Shown one piece after another: positions 35,371 to 44,234 of a stretch of DNA of 64,000 nt. The translations under genes and the position numbers were made by a program. Source of the stretch: Segatella copri (GTDB taxonomy: Bacteria; Bacteroidota; Bacteroidia; Bacteroidales; Bacteroidaceae); NCBI RefSeq assembly GCF_026015625.1, contig NZ_JAPDVG010000001.1, positions 1,674,001 through 1,738,000 of the forward strand, written 5' to 3'. The notes beneath the pieces were generated by a model. It was given only the letters and a program-made list of their open reading frames with translations. It searched no databases and was not told the DNA's origin. The stretch's first letter is position 1; each line of letters begins with the position of its first letter.

Positions 35371-36111
35371 TTAATCCTTCTTCGGATATTTCTTGAACCA
35401 GCCATCCAGGCGCAGTCGCATCACGCCAAAGAAAGCCTCACCGAAGATGCCACCACTCATCTTGCTCACACCTTCACGACGGTTAACAAAGATGACAGGC
35501 ACCTCCTTGATCTTGAAACCTATTCGATGAGCCGTATATTTCATCTCTATCTGGAAAGCATAGCCCTTGAAGCGGATAGCATCCAAATCTATGGTTTCCA
35601 ACACCTTACGTCGGTAGCAGACGAATCCAGCTGTGGTATCATTCACCTTAAATCCGGTTACGATACGTACGTATTTAGAAGCGAAATAACTCATCAATAC
35701 GCGCCCGATAGGCCAGTTGACCACGTTCACACCCGAAATATATCTTGAGCCTACAGCCACATCATACCCCTCATCGTGAGTTGCCGCATAGAGACGTGGC
35801 AAATCATTAGGATCATGACTGAAGTCGGCATCCATCTCGAAGATGAAGTCATAGCCCTGCTTCAATGACCATTTGAAGCCCATGATATAGGCAGTACCCA
35901 AACCGAGTTTACCCGAACGCTCCAGGATATGCAGACGACCGGCAAACTCATTAGCCATCAAGCCCTTGACAATGGCAGCAGTACCATCAGGACTTCCGTC
36001 ATCGATAACGAGGATATCAAACTGCTTTTCGAGACCGAAGACAGCACGGATGATTTTCTCGATGTTTTCCTTCTCATTATATGTAGGAATGATTACTATG
36101 CTATCACTCAT
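35371..36111 (-). CDS. GT2 polyprenol-phosphate mannosyltransferase-like protein
   Basis: This is a 246-residue family 2 glycosyltransferase of the dolichol/polyprenol-phosphate mannose synthase type, which charges a lipid phosphate with a sugar from a nucleotide sugar. It opens with VIIPTYNEKENIEKII; DDGSPDGTA and the MDADFSHDP metal-binding motif follow. There is no C-terminal membrane segment, so it is the soluble, DPM1-like form acting at the cytoplasmic membrane face. A -7 box at 36162-36169 suggests its own promoter. The sugar (mannose or glucose) is not certain. Confidence 0.88.
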   Translation of the reverse strand: MSDSIVIIPTYNEKENIEKIIRAVFGLEKQFDILVIDDGSPDGTAAIVKGLMANEFAGRLHILERSGKLGLGTAYIMGFKWSLKQGYDFIFEMDADFSHDPNDLPRLYAATHDEGYDVAVGSRYISGVNVVNWPIGRVLMSYFASKYVRIVTGFKVNDTTAGFVCYRRKVLETIDLDAIRFKGYAFQIEMKYTAHRIGFKIKEVPVIFVNRREGVSKMSGGIFGEAFFGVMRLRLDGWFKKYPKKD

Positions 36112-36161
36112 AACTTCTTATAATTTTAATGATTCTGATACTAAATAATGTAATACAGATG

Positions 36162-36192
36162 CAAAATTACAACTTATTTTTGAAATAACAAG
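36162..36192 (-). promoter_or_regulatory. Promoter of the GT2 gene
   Basis: On the minus strand, CTTG (36192-36189, one base off TTTG), a 19-base spacer and TAATTTTG (36169-36162). Confidence 0.65.
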
Positions 36193-36205
36193 CGAAAATC
36201 CGAAA

Positions 36206-36964
36206 TTATTGGTCCGGATTCTCTACAAAACCCTGATATTTCTTGTCAAGTCCGTTCATGATCGCCTCATAGCTCTTGTTCATCTGGTTCTTGATATTGT
36301 CAGCTCCCTTGCCAATCGGCTCGATAGGCTCATGAATGGTGAGCTTCAGAGGATGCCAGAAAGCCCAGTAGATGTCCTTCATGCGAGGCTTCACATCAAA
36401 ACTGCCATTGATGGTAAGCGGACATACCGGCAACTGCAGTTCATCGGCAAGCATGAAAGCACCGCGGCGAAACACGCCCATGTGACCCGTAAACGTGCGG
36501 GCACCTTCAGGGAATACCACCAGCGACATACCCTCTTTGAGCACCTCGCGAGCACGGTCATAAGAAGCGCGGATCTTCGAAGGTCCGCTCTTGTCTACAA
36601 AGATGTGATGCGCATACTCACAGGCAATACCGATGAGAGGCACTTTGCGCAAGCCCTTCTTCATCATCCACTTGAAGTTTCTGCCCAGAAAACCGTATAT
36701 CAGGAAGATATCGAAAGCGCCCTGATGATTGGCCACGAAAACATAACTCTGGTTCTTCTTGAGATGCTCACGTCCCTCTACTTTTACAGGCAGAAGGAGG
36801 ATGCGGACCCAAAGCCAGGACCAATACTTGCCGGGATAATAACCCCAGAAATGACCATTACCCAGCATGCATCCCAAAACAGTAGTTACACTGGTTAAAA
36901 CGCTAGCCAACAAGAGGATTGGCAAGCATATTACAAGCTGATACAGACGATATAAGTACTTCAT
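36206..36964 (-). CDS. plsC: 1-acyl-sn-glycerol-3-phosphate acyltransferase
   Basis: This is a 252-residue membrane-bound acyltransferase that makes phosphatidic acid from lysophosphatidic acid. An N-terminal membrane segment (LVICLPILLLASVLTSVTTVLG) is followed by the HX4D catalytic motif NHQGAFD. The substrate-binding motif is FPEGARTF, and the PLTINGS segment is as in PlsC proteins. The length is normal. It lies in a minus-strand series after the metallophosphoesterase gene, separated from it by a word array, and is followed by the GT2 gene, which has its own promoter. Confidence 0.93.
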   Translation of the reverse strand: MKYLYRLYQLVICLPILLLASVLTSVTTVLGCMLGNGHFWGYYPGKYWSWLWVRILLLPVKVEGREHLKKNQSYVFVANHQGAFDIFLIYGFLGRNFKWMMKKGLRKVPLIGIACEYAHHIFVDKSGPSKIRASYDRAREVLKEGMSLVVFPEGARTFTGHMGVFRRGAFMLADELQLPVCPLTINGSFDVKPRMKDIYWAFWHPLKLTIHEPIEPIGKGADNIKNQMNKSYEAIMNGLDKKYQGFVENPDQ

Positions 36965-36970
36965 TTTTTA

Positions 36971-37015
36971 TTAAGAATGAATAATTTAACACTCAATATT
37001 TAACATTCAACACTC
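36971..37015. repeat. TTTAACA/CTCAATA word array
   Basis: AATTTAACACTC, AATATTTAACATTC and AACACTC follow each other between plsC and the phosphoesterase gene; the TTTAACA core is also the word of the array at 59477. Confidence 0.65.
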
Positions 37016-37016
37016 C

Positions 37017-38234
37017 TCATTTTCTTTTGAGTGTGATGACCACGATTTCTGCCGTAGCCCCTATGCGGATTGGAACGGTACCGCCCAGCCCCGATGTGGT
37101 ATAGAGCTGGCAACCCTCCTCTTCGAAGAGGCCGTAATCATAAGGAGTAAACATCGACGGACGCAAGCCCAGGATACTGATCTGCCCCGCATGCGTATGA
37201 CCGCTCAGCGTAAGTTGCGGTGCTACGACCAGCGAATCCTTCCTGTCAGGTCCTATCACATCGCCATCCTCATCCTTCTCCTTATTGATAGTAGAAGGCC
37301 AGGTCTCGCGCCATTGCTTCGGAATATGCTGCAGCATCAGCACGAAAGAGCCCGGTCTGATGCCATACAGCGCCTTCCTTACGTTGGTTCGCTTTGGCTT
37401 GTCATAGTTCTCTGTACCAGCCACATAGATACTGTCAGTACCTCTATGCACCGCCACATGCTCATTCATCAGCAGGTGCCATCCGCAACTCCGCTGGAAG
37501 TCCTGCATCCGCTTCTCTAATGCAGCTATCTCCTGCTTGTCATCTACATCCATATAATAGGTGTAATCGTGATTGCCCAGCACACTCATCACGCCGTCTC
37601 TGGCTTTCAGACTGCTGAGCAGCGCCTGATACTCAGGCAGTTCATCGGGTGTAACATTCTGTAAATCACCCGTAAAGCAAATCAGATCAGGCTTCTCGGC
37701 ATTGATGCTGTCGATATCGCGCTGAGGCAGATGACCACGCCAGCCATAGTATGAACCGAGATGGATATCGCTGAACTGAACGATGCGATAGCCCTCGAAA
37801 GACTTCGGCAGATTGGGTACATAGATGGTGATACGCTTGACTTGCATCTTAGGAAAACCTTCGGTAAATCCGTAGATAAAGCAGAAGAACGCCACCGCTC
37901 CCACTACCAGTCCGAGGAGCTTGCCCCAGTTGCAATGGCCGTGGAGGAGCCGCATACAGCACCAACCGAAGACACAGAACAGGCTGAAGACAAACTGCGG
38001 AACCGCACATACTGCCATCATCACAAACCAGATGTCGATGAGCACCGGATTGCGTGGCAGGAAGTTGGGCAGTATCGTGATATACGCGCTGTAGGCGATA
38101 ACCACGAAAGCCGGCAACCAGAAGAGCACCCGCTGCCAGAGACTCTTCAGCCGTAACTTGCCATACCTTTTATATATCCACAGATACGGCAACAGGGTGA
38201 ATACCACTACGGGTATTAATATTCTTGCTATCAT
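37017..38234 (-). CDS. Membrane-anchored metallophosphoesterase (YkuE-like)
   Basis: This is a 405-residue protein with four hydrophobic segments in the first 140 residues, followed by a calcineurin-like phosphoesterase domain. The metal motifs are complete: FSDIHLG, FTGDLQN, LGNHDY and the SGHTHAGQ box. The catalytic domain would face the periplasm or cytoplasm depending on topology. Related proteins are called YkuE-like, and the substrate is unknown. Its ATG overlaps the stop codon of the upstream gene (ATGA at 38231-38234), a sign of translational coupling with the MetH activation-domain protein. Confidence 0.88.
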   Translation of the reverse strand: MIARILIPVVVFTLLPYLWIYKRYGKLRLKSLWQRVLFWLPAFVVIAYSAYITILPNFLPRNPVLIDIWFVMMAVCAVPQFVFSLFCVFGWCCMRLLHGHCNWGKLLGLVVGAVAFFCFIYGFTEGFPKMQVKRITIYVPNLPKSFEGYRIVQFSDIHLGSYYGWRGHLPQRDIDSINAEKPDLICFTGDLQNVTPDELPEYQALLSSLKARDGVMSVLGNHDYTYYMDVDDKQEIAALEKRMQDFQRSCGWHLLMNEHVAVHRGTDSIYVAGTENYDKPKRTNVRKALYGIRPGSFVLMLQHIPKQWRETWPSTINKEKDEDGDVIGPDRKDSLVVAPQLTLSGHTHAGQISILGLRPSMFTPYDYGLFEEEGCQLYTTSGLGGTVPIRIGATAEIVVITLKRK

Positions 38235-39052
38235 TTCTTGATCAAACTTGATTGAAGATACGTTTTCATTGCCTGCACGGGCACTCCTCTGCGCTGTGCA
38301 TAGTCGCGAAGCTGGTCGTCTCCTATCCGTCCCAGTTCGAAATACCGCGACTTGGGATGTGCAAACATCAGCCCCGAAACACTGGCATGAGGCGTCATCA
38401 TTCCGCTTGTGGTGAGCCGGATGCCCACCTGACTCATATCGATGAGCTGGTCGATGATGAAGTTGGCACTGGTATCGGGCAGCGAAGGATATCCGATAGC
38501 CGGACGGATGCCCTGATAGCGCTCCTGATGCTGGTCTTCGATGCTCAGCTGCTCGTCGGGAGCATAGCCCCAGATGATGCGTCTCACCTCTTCGTGCAAC
38601 TTCTCTGCCGTGGCTTCAGCCAACCGGTCGCAGAGTGTCTGTGCCATCATATTAAGGTAGTCGTCCGAGCGATATTTCTTCTCCAGACCGCCATCTACCG
38701 TCGTGCAGAAGATACCCAGCCGGTCTGATATTCCACTGCCCAGAGGGCGGATGAAATCAGCCAGACAGAGATTGGGTTCTCCCTGAGCCGCCGGATGCTG
38801 CTGACGGAGCATCGGGAAGCGGACTTTCTGCCCTTCCAGCCAGATATCATCCCCCTCGCTGTTCGCCTCGAAGAGTCCGAAGACGGCATAGGTATGATAT
38901 TCGCCTTCCCATGAATGGAGCATATCGAGCGCCTCTGCCTTCAGTTTTTCCTTTTCCTCTCGAGGTTTGCCGCTCAATCCCCAGGCATGATAGAAATATA
39001 GCCAGTTGATATATGGCTCAATTTCGCTTATATTGTATACTATTCTCCGCAT
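38231..39052 (-). CDS. Stand-alone methionine synthase (MetH) activation domain protein
   Basis: This 273-residue protein matches the C-terminal AdoMet-binding reactivation domain of cobalamin-dependent methionine synthase. It shows LADFIRP, a DDYLNMMAQTLCDRLAEA helix, EEVRRIIWGYA, the signature GIRPAIGYPSLPDTS and SVSGLMFAHPKSRYFELG. No cobalamin-, folate- or homocysteine-binding domain is attached. It should help return oxidised cob(II)alamin MetH to the active state using AdoMet and a reductant, acting on a MetH encoded elsewhere. The usual GYPxCPDH is GYPSLPDT here. It overlaps the phosphoesterase gene by four bases and follows pyrC by 45 bases. Confidence 0.85.
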   Translation of the reverse strand: MRRIVYNISEIEPYINWLYFYHAWGLSGKPREEKEKLKAEALDMLHSWEGEYHTYAVFGLFEANSEGDDIWLEGQKVRFPMLRQQHPAAQGEPNLCLADFIRPLGSGISDRLGIFCTTVDGGLEKKYRSDDYLNMMAQTLCDRLAEATAEKLHEEVRRIIWGYAPDEQLSIEDQHQERYQGIRPAIGYPSLPDTSANFIIDQLIDMSQVGIRLTTSGMMTPHASVSGLMFAHPKSRYFELGRIGDDQLRDYAQRRGVPVQAMKTYLQSSLIKK

Positions 39053-39097
39053 CCGATACGATATTTTATTTTACAATCCCCGTAAGATTTCCCTTTT

Positions 39098-40432
39098 TCA
39101 GGAATTGTTTCTGAACTCCAGTTCTTCTCCTCTGCAAGCAGCATCAAACACGCCTTTGTTATAGATAAGATGACCGTTACAGAAAGTCTGTTCCACTTTC
39201 CATGCAAACTCATCACCCTCTACAGGGCTCCATTTACACTTGCTCTGAATCACCTCTGCGGTCACCTTCCAAGGCTCTCCCTTGCGCACCACAACGACAT
39301 CTGCCTTATAACCCGGACGCAGGAAGCCGCGCTGACTGATATGGAACAGACGGGCTGGATTATGGCACATCAGTTCAACCAGGCGCTCGATACTGATTAC
39401 CTTTTCGTCAACAAGTTTCAGCATGCTTACCAGCGAGAACTGTACCATTGGCATACCTGATGCAGCCTTGGCACAACCGCCCTGTTTATCCTTCAACTGA
39501 TGAGGAGCATGATCGGTACCTACTACAGTTATCTTACCATTACTCAGCGCCTTACGCAAAGCTTCGCGATCAGCAGCGGTCTTTACTGCAGGGTTGCATT
39601 TGATGCGTGCGCCCTTCACAGCATAGTCTTTATCCGAGAACATGAGATGAGCCACAACAGCCTCGCCTGTAATATTTTCATCCTTACCAAAGAACTCCAG
39701 TTCCTTAGCCGTAGTAACGTGAGCGATATGGAGATGCGCCCCGCTTTCCTTAGCCAGCTGCACCGCCAGACGGCTGCTTTCATAGCAAGCCTCCTCGCTG
39801 CGTATTTCCGGATGATGTTCTACGGCAGGGTCCTCACCCCATTTCTGCTTAGCCAGCTGCATGTTGCGGTTAATGATTTCGGTATCCTCACAGTGGGTCA
39901 TCACCGGCAAATCCAGTTCTTTCGCCTTCTTGAAGATAGCCTGCAGCGCCTCATATTTATCCACCAGCATATTGCCCGTACTGGAGCCCATAAAGAGCTT
40001 GATTCCCGGAACACGATGCGTATCGAGCTGTTCAAAATCATTTACATTATCATTGGTAGCACCAAAGAAGAAACTGTAGTTCACATGACTCTTCTCAGCG
40101 CCCAGCTGCCGCTTTGCCTGCCAGGCCTCCAGAGTGGTAGTCTGAGGCACCGTATTAGGCATCTCAAAATAACTGGTCACACCACCAAAGGCAGCAGCGC
40201 GGCTTTCGCTCTCGATGTCAGCCTTCTGCGTAAGTCCCGGCTCACGGAAGTGAACATGATCATCAATCACACCCGGCAAAACAAAACACCCCGAGGCATC
40301 GATGACTTCATCGTAATTGCCACGGGGTGCCTCGCCTTCATATATCTCCTTGATAAATTCACCATCCAACAAGAGGTCGCCCACAAAAGAGCGACCCTCA
40401 TTTATAATGGTTCCATTCTTGATTAATTTCAT
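39098..40432 (-). CDS. pyrC: Dihydroorotase, class I
   Basis: This is a 444-residue amidohydrolase closing the dihydroorotate ring in pyrimidine synthesis. Metal ligands are in DDHVHFREPG, the carboxylated Lys is in GIKLFMGSS, and the His ligands are in THCEDTE and LHIAHVTT. The catalytic Asp is in GTDHAPH. The length and FREPG/DHAPH motifs indicate the class I enzyme rather than the short class II type. It probably leads a minus-strand series with the MetH activation, phosphoesterase and plsC genes. Allantoinase is the nearest alternative, but dihydroorotase is more likely because pyrF and other pyrimidine genes are present and no purine-degradation genes are seen. Confidence 0.92.
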   Translation of the reverse strand: MKLIKNGTIINEGRSFVGDLLLDGEFIKEIYEGEAPRGNYDEVIDASGCFVLPGVIDDHVHFREPGLTQKADIESESRAAAFGGVTSYFEMPNTVPQTTTLEAWQAKRQLGAEKSHVNYSFFFGATNDNVNDFEQLDTHRVPGIKLFMGSSTGNMLVDKYEALQAIFKKAKELDLPVMTHCEDTEIINRNMQLAKQKWGEDPAVEHHPEIRSEEACYESSRLAVQLAKESGAHLHIAHVTTAKELEFFGKDENITGEAVVAHLMFSDKDYAVKGARIKCNPAVKTAADREALRKALSNGKITVVGTDHAPHQLKDKQGGCAKAASGMPMVQFSLVSMLKLVDEKVISIERLVELMCHNPARLFHISQRGFLRPGYKADVVVVRKGEPWKVTAEVIQSKCKWSPVEGDEFAWKVEQTFCNGHLIYNKGVFDAACRGEELEFRNNS

Positions 40433-40501
40433 ATTACTAAACTTATAAAATGAAGAGTTTTACAAGATGTTAATGCCCAAGACCTTGAAAGAGCCCTGTT
40501 T

Positions 40502-41326
40502 CTACTCCTGACCTTCCTGTTTTTCAGGAATCGTAGGCGCAGCCAGTTCGTTGGCTGTAGGTGCCGGAGCCGCATCAGGATTTACCTGTGGAGCCGCCTC
40601 CATCTCTGGCTGCATGCCGCTCTGCGCATCTCGTGTACCGTTCATAATCTCCTGATTTTCTTGAGCTTTCTTATAATAGTCCTTTACATAAGGATCATTC
40701 TTGAAATAGTCGGTAGCCTTGCTCATGATGTCCTCAATCCAAGGAGAGAGCATCGGATACTGGTTGCCCATTGTAACGAGGAAGAAGACGCCCGGTCCCA
40801 GCACATTATTGAAGTTGTCGGTAACAAACGAAGTGATGAGCTTGTCTTCCTGTTCAGAGAGGCGGATGGATTCCTCGTTCAGATGCTTGTTGACAGCCAC
40901 CATATCGCTACCGTTCATGATAGCCTGGTCGTGCTTGTGTACCAGTTCGCGCAACTGATTCTGAATCTGCTGGTATTTCTTGAAGAAGCCGAAGAGCTTA
41001 TCGTTCATCGGAGTACCGCTTACCACCTGCTGTGTATCATCGAGCTTCACCGTAATGCTTCCACTCTCCAGCACCAGCGGCAGCACAGGGTCATCATCCA
41101 TGAAGATATTCGCCATCTTCATAGAGTCGACAGAACCCTGAAAATGGAACTGTCCGTGCACTACATCGCAAGAATCCACGTTCTTGAAATCGTTGTTTTC
41201 CAGTATCTTAAGGTACAGCATGCGTCCGTCCAGAGTACTTACGTTAGAAGTACCCGAGATATCGTAACTGTTGGCACAAGATGCTAGTGCCATCAAGGCA
41301 ATGAATGCGTAAAATATTCTATTCAT
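40502..41326 (-). CDS. DUF4369-type lipoprotein without thioredoxin domain
   Basis: This is a 274-residue lipoprotein (signal MNRIFYAFIALMALASC). The N-terminal half (DISGTSNVSTLDGRMLYLKI ... GSITVKLDDTQQVVSGTP) matches the DUF4369 beta domain that usually precedes a thioredoxin-like domain in Bacteroidetes envelope proteins. A helical region follows. The C-terminus is a Pro/Ala/Glu-rich tail (from about residue 235) instead of a CxxC thioredoxin fold; no CxxC motif is present. It probably acts in the periplasm. A -7 box (TACTTTTG, minus strand, 41360-41353) lies just upstream, so it is probably transcribed on its own or together with pyrC. Confidence 0.78.
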   Translation of the reverse strand: MNRIFYAFIALMALASCANSYDISGTSNVSTLDGRMLYLKILENNDFKNVDSCDVVHGQFHFQGSVDSMKMANIFMDDDPVLPLVLESGSITVKLDDTQQVVSGTPMNDKLFGFFKKYQQIQNQLRELVHKHDQAIMNGSDMVAVNKHLNEESIRLSEQEDKLITSFVTDNFNNVLGPGVFFLVTMGNQYPMLSPWIEDIMSKATDYFKNDPYVKDYYKKAQENQEIMNGTRDAQSGMQPEMEAAPQVNPDAAPAPTANELAAPTIPEKQEGQE

Positions 41327-41352
41327 AAGCTATCTATATCACTTTCGGTGAA

Positions 41353-41360
41353 CAAAAGTA
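41353..41360 (-). promoter_or_regulatory. -7 element for the DUF4369 lipoprotein gene
   Basis: TACTTTTG on the minus strand, about 27 bases before the start codon; the upstream half is not clear. Confidence 0.5.
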
Positions 41361-41476
41361 CAATCTTAATTTGAACTGACGAAATAAATTGCAGCAATTT
41401 AATTCATTCTTACAAGATTTATGTTTTGTTTGCACTCCTATTGGCCACCGAAAGCTTTTTTCTCGTCCTTTCTATA

Positions 41477-41902
41477 TTACTGATTGTTTTCCTTCTTCAG
41501 TTCATGAGAGATGCGATGCGTGGTATACAGTTCCAGCAGAGCTGCGATGAGGAGGAAGACTACCCACTTATTATAGAAATAGGTGATATAGGTCTCATAA
41601 TTCTCAAACCAGCGGCGCAGGAAAGCATACACCGTATCTACCATCGAGATGCCTGAGAGCACGAAGAAGATGTCTGCCACATACTGCATCCGCTTCAGGC
41701 GGTGGATAACCAGCGAAGGTCCATCATAGATCTGCATCGCCTGCATCACGCTGAAGAGTATGGTGCCCAGCAGGAACCCCCAGCTCGTTACCTGCACCAG
41801 CTGCGGATGTGAAAAACCAAATGCGAAGCAAGCCGCACCGACAACCATCAGCACGCCGCCCAGCAAGAAAATAGCACTTTCCAGTTTACTCAATTGTTTC
41901 AT
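41477..41902 (-). CDS. Small membrane protein of unknown function
   Basis: This is a 141-residue protein with four predicted membrane helices (AIFLLGGVLMVVGAACFAFG, SWGFLLGTILFSVMQAM, DIFFVLSGISMVDTVYAFL, WVVFLLIAALLELYTTH) and a basic cytoplasmic end. I do not recognise a family. Its start codon lies 17 bases inside the divIC gene, so the two are translationally coupled and its role may be tied to the cell envelope. Composition is like its neighbours. Confidence 0.8.
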   Translation of the reverse strand: MKQLSKLESAIFLLGGVLMVVGAACFAFGFSHPQLVQVTSWGFLLGTILFSVMQAMQIYDGPSLVIHRLKRMQYVADIFFVLSGISMVDTVYAFLRRWFENYETYITYFYNKWVVFLLIAALLELYTTHRISHELKKENNQ

Positions 41903-42233
41903 TTTCGTCTTGTTCGTTAGTTTTTTCCGGAATATCCGAACTCAATACAAAGATGTCTTCATCATCAGCCTTCATGAAATAACGCTGGCGGGCTATCTTC
42001 TCAAATGCCCGCACACCATGCTGCATATCACGCAGGGTATGCTTGTCGTTTTCATACTGCTCACGATATTTTTCTATCTCCGAACGGAGCGTAGCTATCT
42101 CTATCTGGTACTTAATGTGCTGTCTTACACTGTTGTCGTCAACTACACCAACTACCAGAACACCCGCTACAATCACTATAAGATACTTATAATGAGCGAG
42201 ATAATTCCATATAATACCAAGTTTTTTACTCAT
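41886..42233 (-). CDS. divIC: DivIC/FtsB-type septum formation protein
   Basis: This is a 115-residue bitopic membrane protein: a short cytoplasmic start (MSKKLGIIWNYLAHYKY), one membrane helix (LIVIVAGVLVVGVV), then a periplasmic coiled coil (IATLRSEIEKYREQYENDKH). It ends in the FtsB-like ARQRYFMKADDEDIFVL motif. It belongs with FtsL and FtsQ/DivIB in the divisome. The open frame has an earlier ATG at 42254, but that codon lies inside the minus-strand -7 box (42252-42259), so 42233 is the supported start. It overlaps the next, unknown membrane-protein gene by 17 bases and is divergent from dnaX. Confidence 0.88.
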   Translation of the reverse strand: MSKKLGIIWNYLAHYKYLIVIVAGVLVVGVVDDNSVRQHIKYQIEIATLRSEIEKYREQYENDKHTLRDMQHGVRAFEKIARQRYFMKADDEDIFVLSSDIPEKTNEQDENETIE

Positions 42234-42243
42234 TTCTTCCGAA

Positions 42244-42279
42244 TTTGTTTGCAAAGATAATATTTTTTTGTTATCTTTG
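42244..42279. promoter_or_regulatory. Overlapping divergent promoters of divIC and dnaX
   Basis: TATCTTTG points left (42259-42252, minus strand) and right (42272-42279), only 12 bases apart, forming an imperfect palindrome. TTTG at 42248-42251 (20-base spacer) completes the rightward promoter. No full upstream element is seen for the leftward one. Confidence 0.75.
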
Positions 42280-42301
42280 CATCATCAATTAAGAAAAAAT
42301 A

Positions 42302-44218
42302 ATGGAAGAGTATATAGTTTCTGCAAGAAAGTACCGTCCGATGACCTTCGATTCGGTTGTCGGACAGAGTGCATTGACCACCACTTTGAAGAATGCAGTG
42401 AAGAGCGGCAAGCTGGCGCACGCCTATCTTTTCTGCGGTCCGAGAGGTGTGGGCAAAACCACTTGTGCCCGCATTTTTGCGAAGGCAATCAACTGCGAGC
42501 ATCCTCGTGAAGACGGCGAGGCATGCAACGAATGTGAGAGCTGCCGTGCCTTCAACGAGCAGCGTTCCTACAACATCTTCGAGCTGGATGCCGCCAGCAA
42601 CAACGGTGTTGACCAGATTAAGGTTCTGATGGAGCAGACCCGCATTCCGCCTCAGGTGGGCAAGTATAAGGTGTTTATCATCGATGAGGTCCACATGCTC
42701 TCTACAGCCGCCTTCAACGCCTTTCTCAAGACGCTGGAAGAGCCGCCTCAGCATGTCATCTTCATCCTCGCCACTACCGAGAAGCATAAGATTCTGCCTA
42801 CCATCCTGAGCCGATGCCAGATTTACGACTTCGAGCGAATGACGGTAGCCAATACCATCAACCACCTGAAGATGGTGGCTGAGAAGGAAGGCATACAATA
42901 TGAAGAGCAGGCGCTCGCCGTGATAGCCGAAAAGGCTGACGGAGGTATGCGCGATGCCCTCTCTATCTTCGACCAGGCTGCCAGCTTCTGCATGGGCAAC
43001 ATCACTTACCAGAAGGTTATCGAGGACCTGAACGTGCTCGACAGCGACAACTATTTCCGTCTGGTAGACCTGGCTCTGGAGAATAAGGTGCCCGAGATGA
43101 TGGTAACACTCGACGGCATTCTGAGCCGCGGTTTCGATGGCGGCAACATGATACAGGGGCTTGCCCAGCATGTGCGCAATGTGATGATGGCGAAGGACCC
43201 TCAGACCCTGCCTCTGCTCGAGACCAGCGACGACCAGAAAGCCAAGTTCCAGGCTCAGGCCCAGAAGGCACCTACACCTTTCTTATATAAGGCGCTGGAA
43301 CTGATGAACCAGTGCGATATCCATTACCGCGCCAGCAGCAACAAGCGATTACTGGTAGAGCTCACCCTGATACAGATAGGCCAGATTACGCAGCCCGAGG
43401 ATCAGGATGTGCCTAGTGCGGGGCGTACGCCCAATAGATTAAAATCCCTGTTTCAGAAACTCCTGGCTCAGTCTAAGCTTGCCTCTCAGGGTGCAGGTTC
43501 TGAGCCTTCTGGCAGCAGCGAAAAACGGTCTTCACAGCCGGGAGCGTCTGCTGCTACAGCTACTGCTGTGCCTTCGTCAGGGGCACCGACAGCCGCTTCT
43601 GCAGCCTCTAATGCTGCATCTTATTCTGCATCTGCCACCGCAGCCGCATCTGCCTCTCCAGAAGGCTCAGCCGCTGCCGGAGCTGCTACTGATGCTGCAT
43701 CGCCTCACAAGCCACGACTCAAGAATATCAAGCTGGGCGGCATAGGCATGACTTTCTCTAACCTGAAGAAGAAGGAGGAGAACCAGCGCCGCCTGCACAG
43801 TCCGTATGATGATACCAATGAGGAAAAAGCGACCATCACGGGCGACCAGAACGAGTTCACCCAGGAGCAGGTGGAAGCAACATGGTTCAGTATGTGCATG
43901 AGAATGCAGAACAAGCTGGATTTCATAGGCTTAGCCAACCGCATGAAGAGTATTGTACCGAAGATAACCAACTATCCGCAGATAGAGGTTATCATCAACA
44001 ACCAGCTCTTGCTAGACGACGTTTTGAACATCAAGAACCGCATTCTCAAGACTTTCGTCTTAGGTCTTCACAACAGCGAACTGAGCATCAGCTATCGCCT
44101 TGCCGACCAGGAAGAGGTAGGCAAGGTTCTGACCAAGAATGAAGTTCTGGAACTTCTTATGGAGAAGAACCCTGCGATGAAAAAACTCACAAAGGACCTG
44201 GATCTGGTCATGACATAG
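42302..44218 (+). CDS. dnaX: DNA polymerase III subunits gamma/tau
   Basis: This is a 638-residue clamp-loader ATPase subunit. Walker A is GPRGVGKTT near residue 46. The zinc-binding cysteines follow (INCEHPREDGEACNECESC). The DEVHML box, sensor motifs and the EEPP segment are all in the expected order. From about residue 395 to 470 there is a low-complexity Ala/Ser/Thr/Pro linker, then a C-terminal domain presumably contacting DnaB and the polymerase (tau-type). I did not find a frameshift signal that I could defend. The leader is about 15 bases and the promoter is shared with divIC. Confidence 0.96.
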   Translation: MEEYIVSARKYRPMTFDSVVGQSALTTTLKNAVKSGKLAHAYLFCGPRGVGKTTCARIFAKAINCEHPREDGEACNECESCRAFNEQRSYNIFELDAASNNGVDQIKVLMEQTRIPPQVGKYKVFIIDEVHMLSTAAFNAFLKTLEEPPQHVIFILATTEKHKILPTILSRCQIYDFERMTVANTINHLKMVAEKEGIQYEEQALAVIAEKADGGMRDALSIFDQAASFCMGNITYQKVIEDLNVLDSDNYFRLVDLALENKVPEMMVTLDGILSRGFDGGNMIQGLAQHVRNVMMAKDPQTLPLLETSDDQKAKFQAQAQKAPTPFLYKALELMNQCDIHYRASSNKRLLVELTLIQIGQITQPEDQDVPSAGRTPNRLKSLFQKLLAQSKLASQGAGSEPSGSSEKRSSQPGASAATATAVPSSGAPTAASAASNAASYSASATAAASASPEGSAAAGAATDAASPHKPRLKNIKLGGIGMTFSNLKKKEENQRRLHSPYDDTNEEKATITGDQNEFTQEQVEATWFSMCMRMQNKLDFIGLANRMKSIVPKITNYPQIEVIINNQLLLDDVLNIKNRILKTFVLGLHNSELSISYRLADQEEVGKVLTKNEVLELLMEKNPAMKKLTKDLDLVMT

Positions 44219-44234
44219 AATGATGCCCAAGAGG

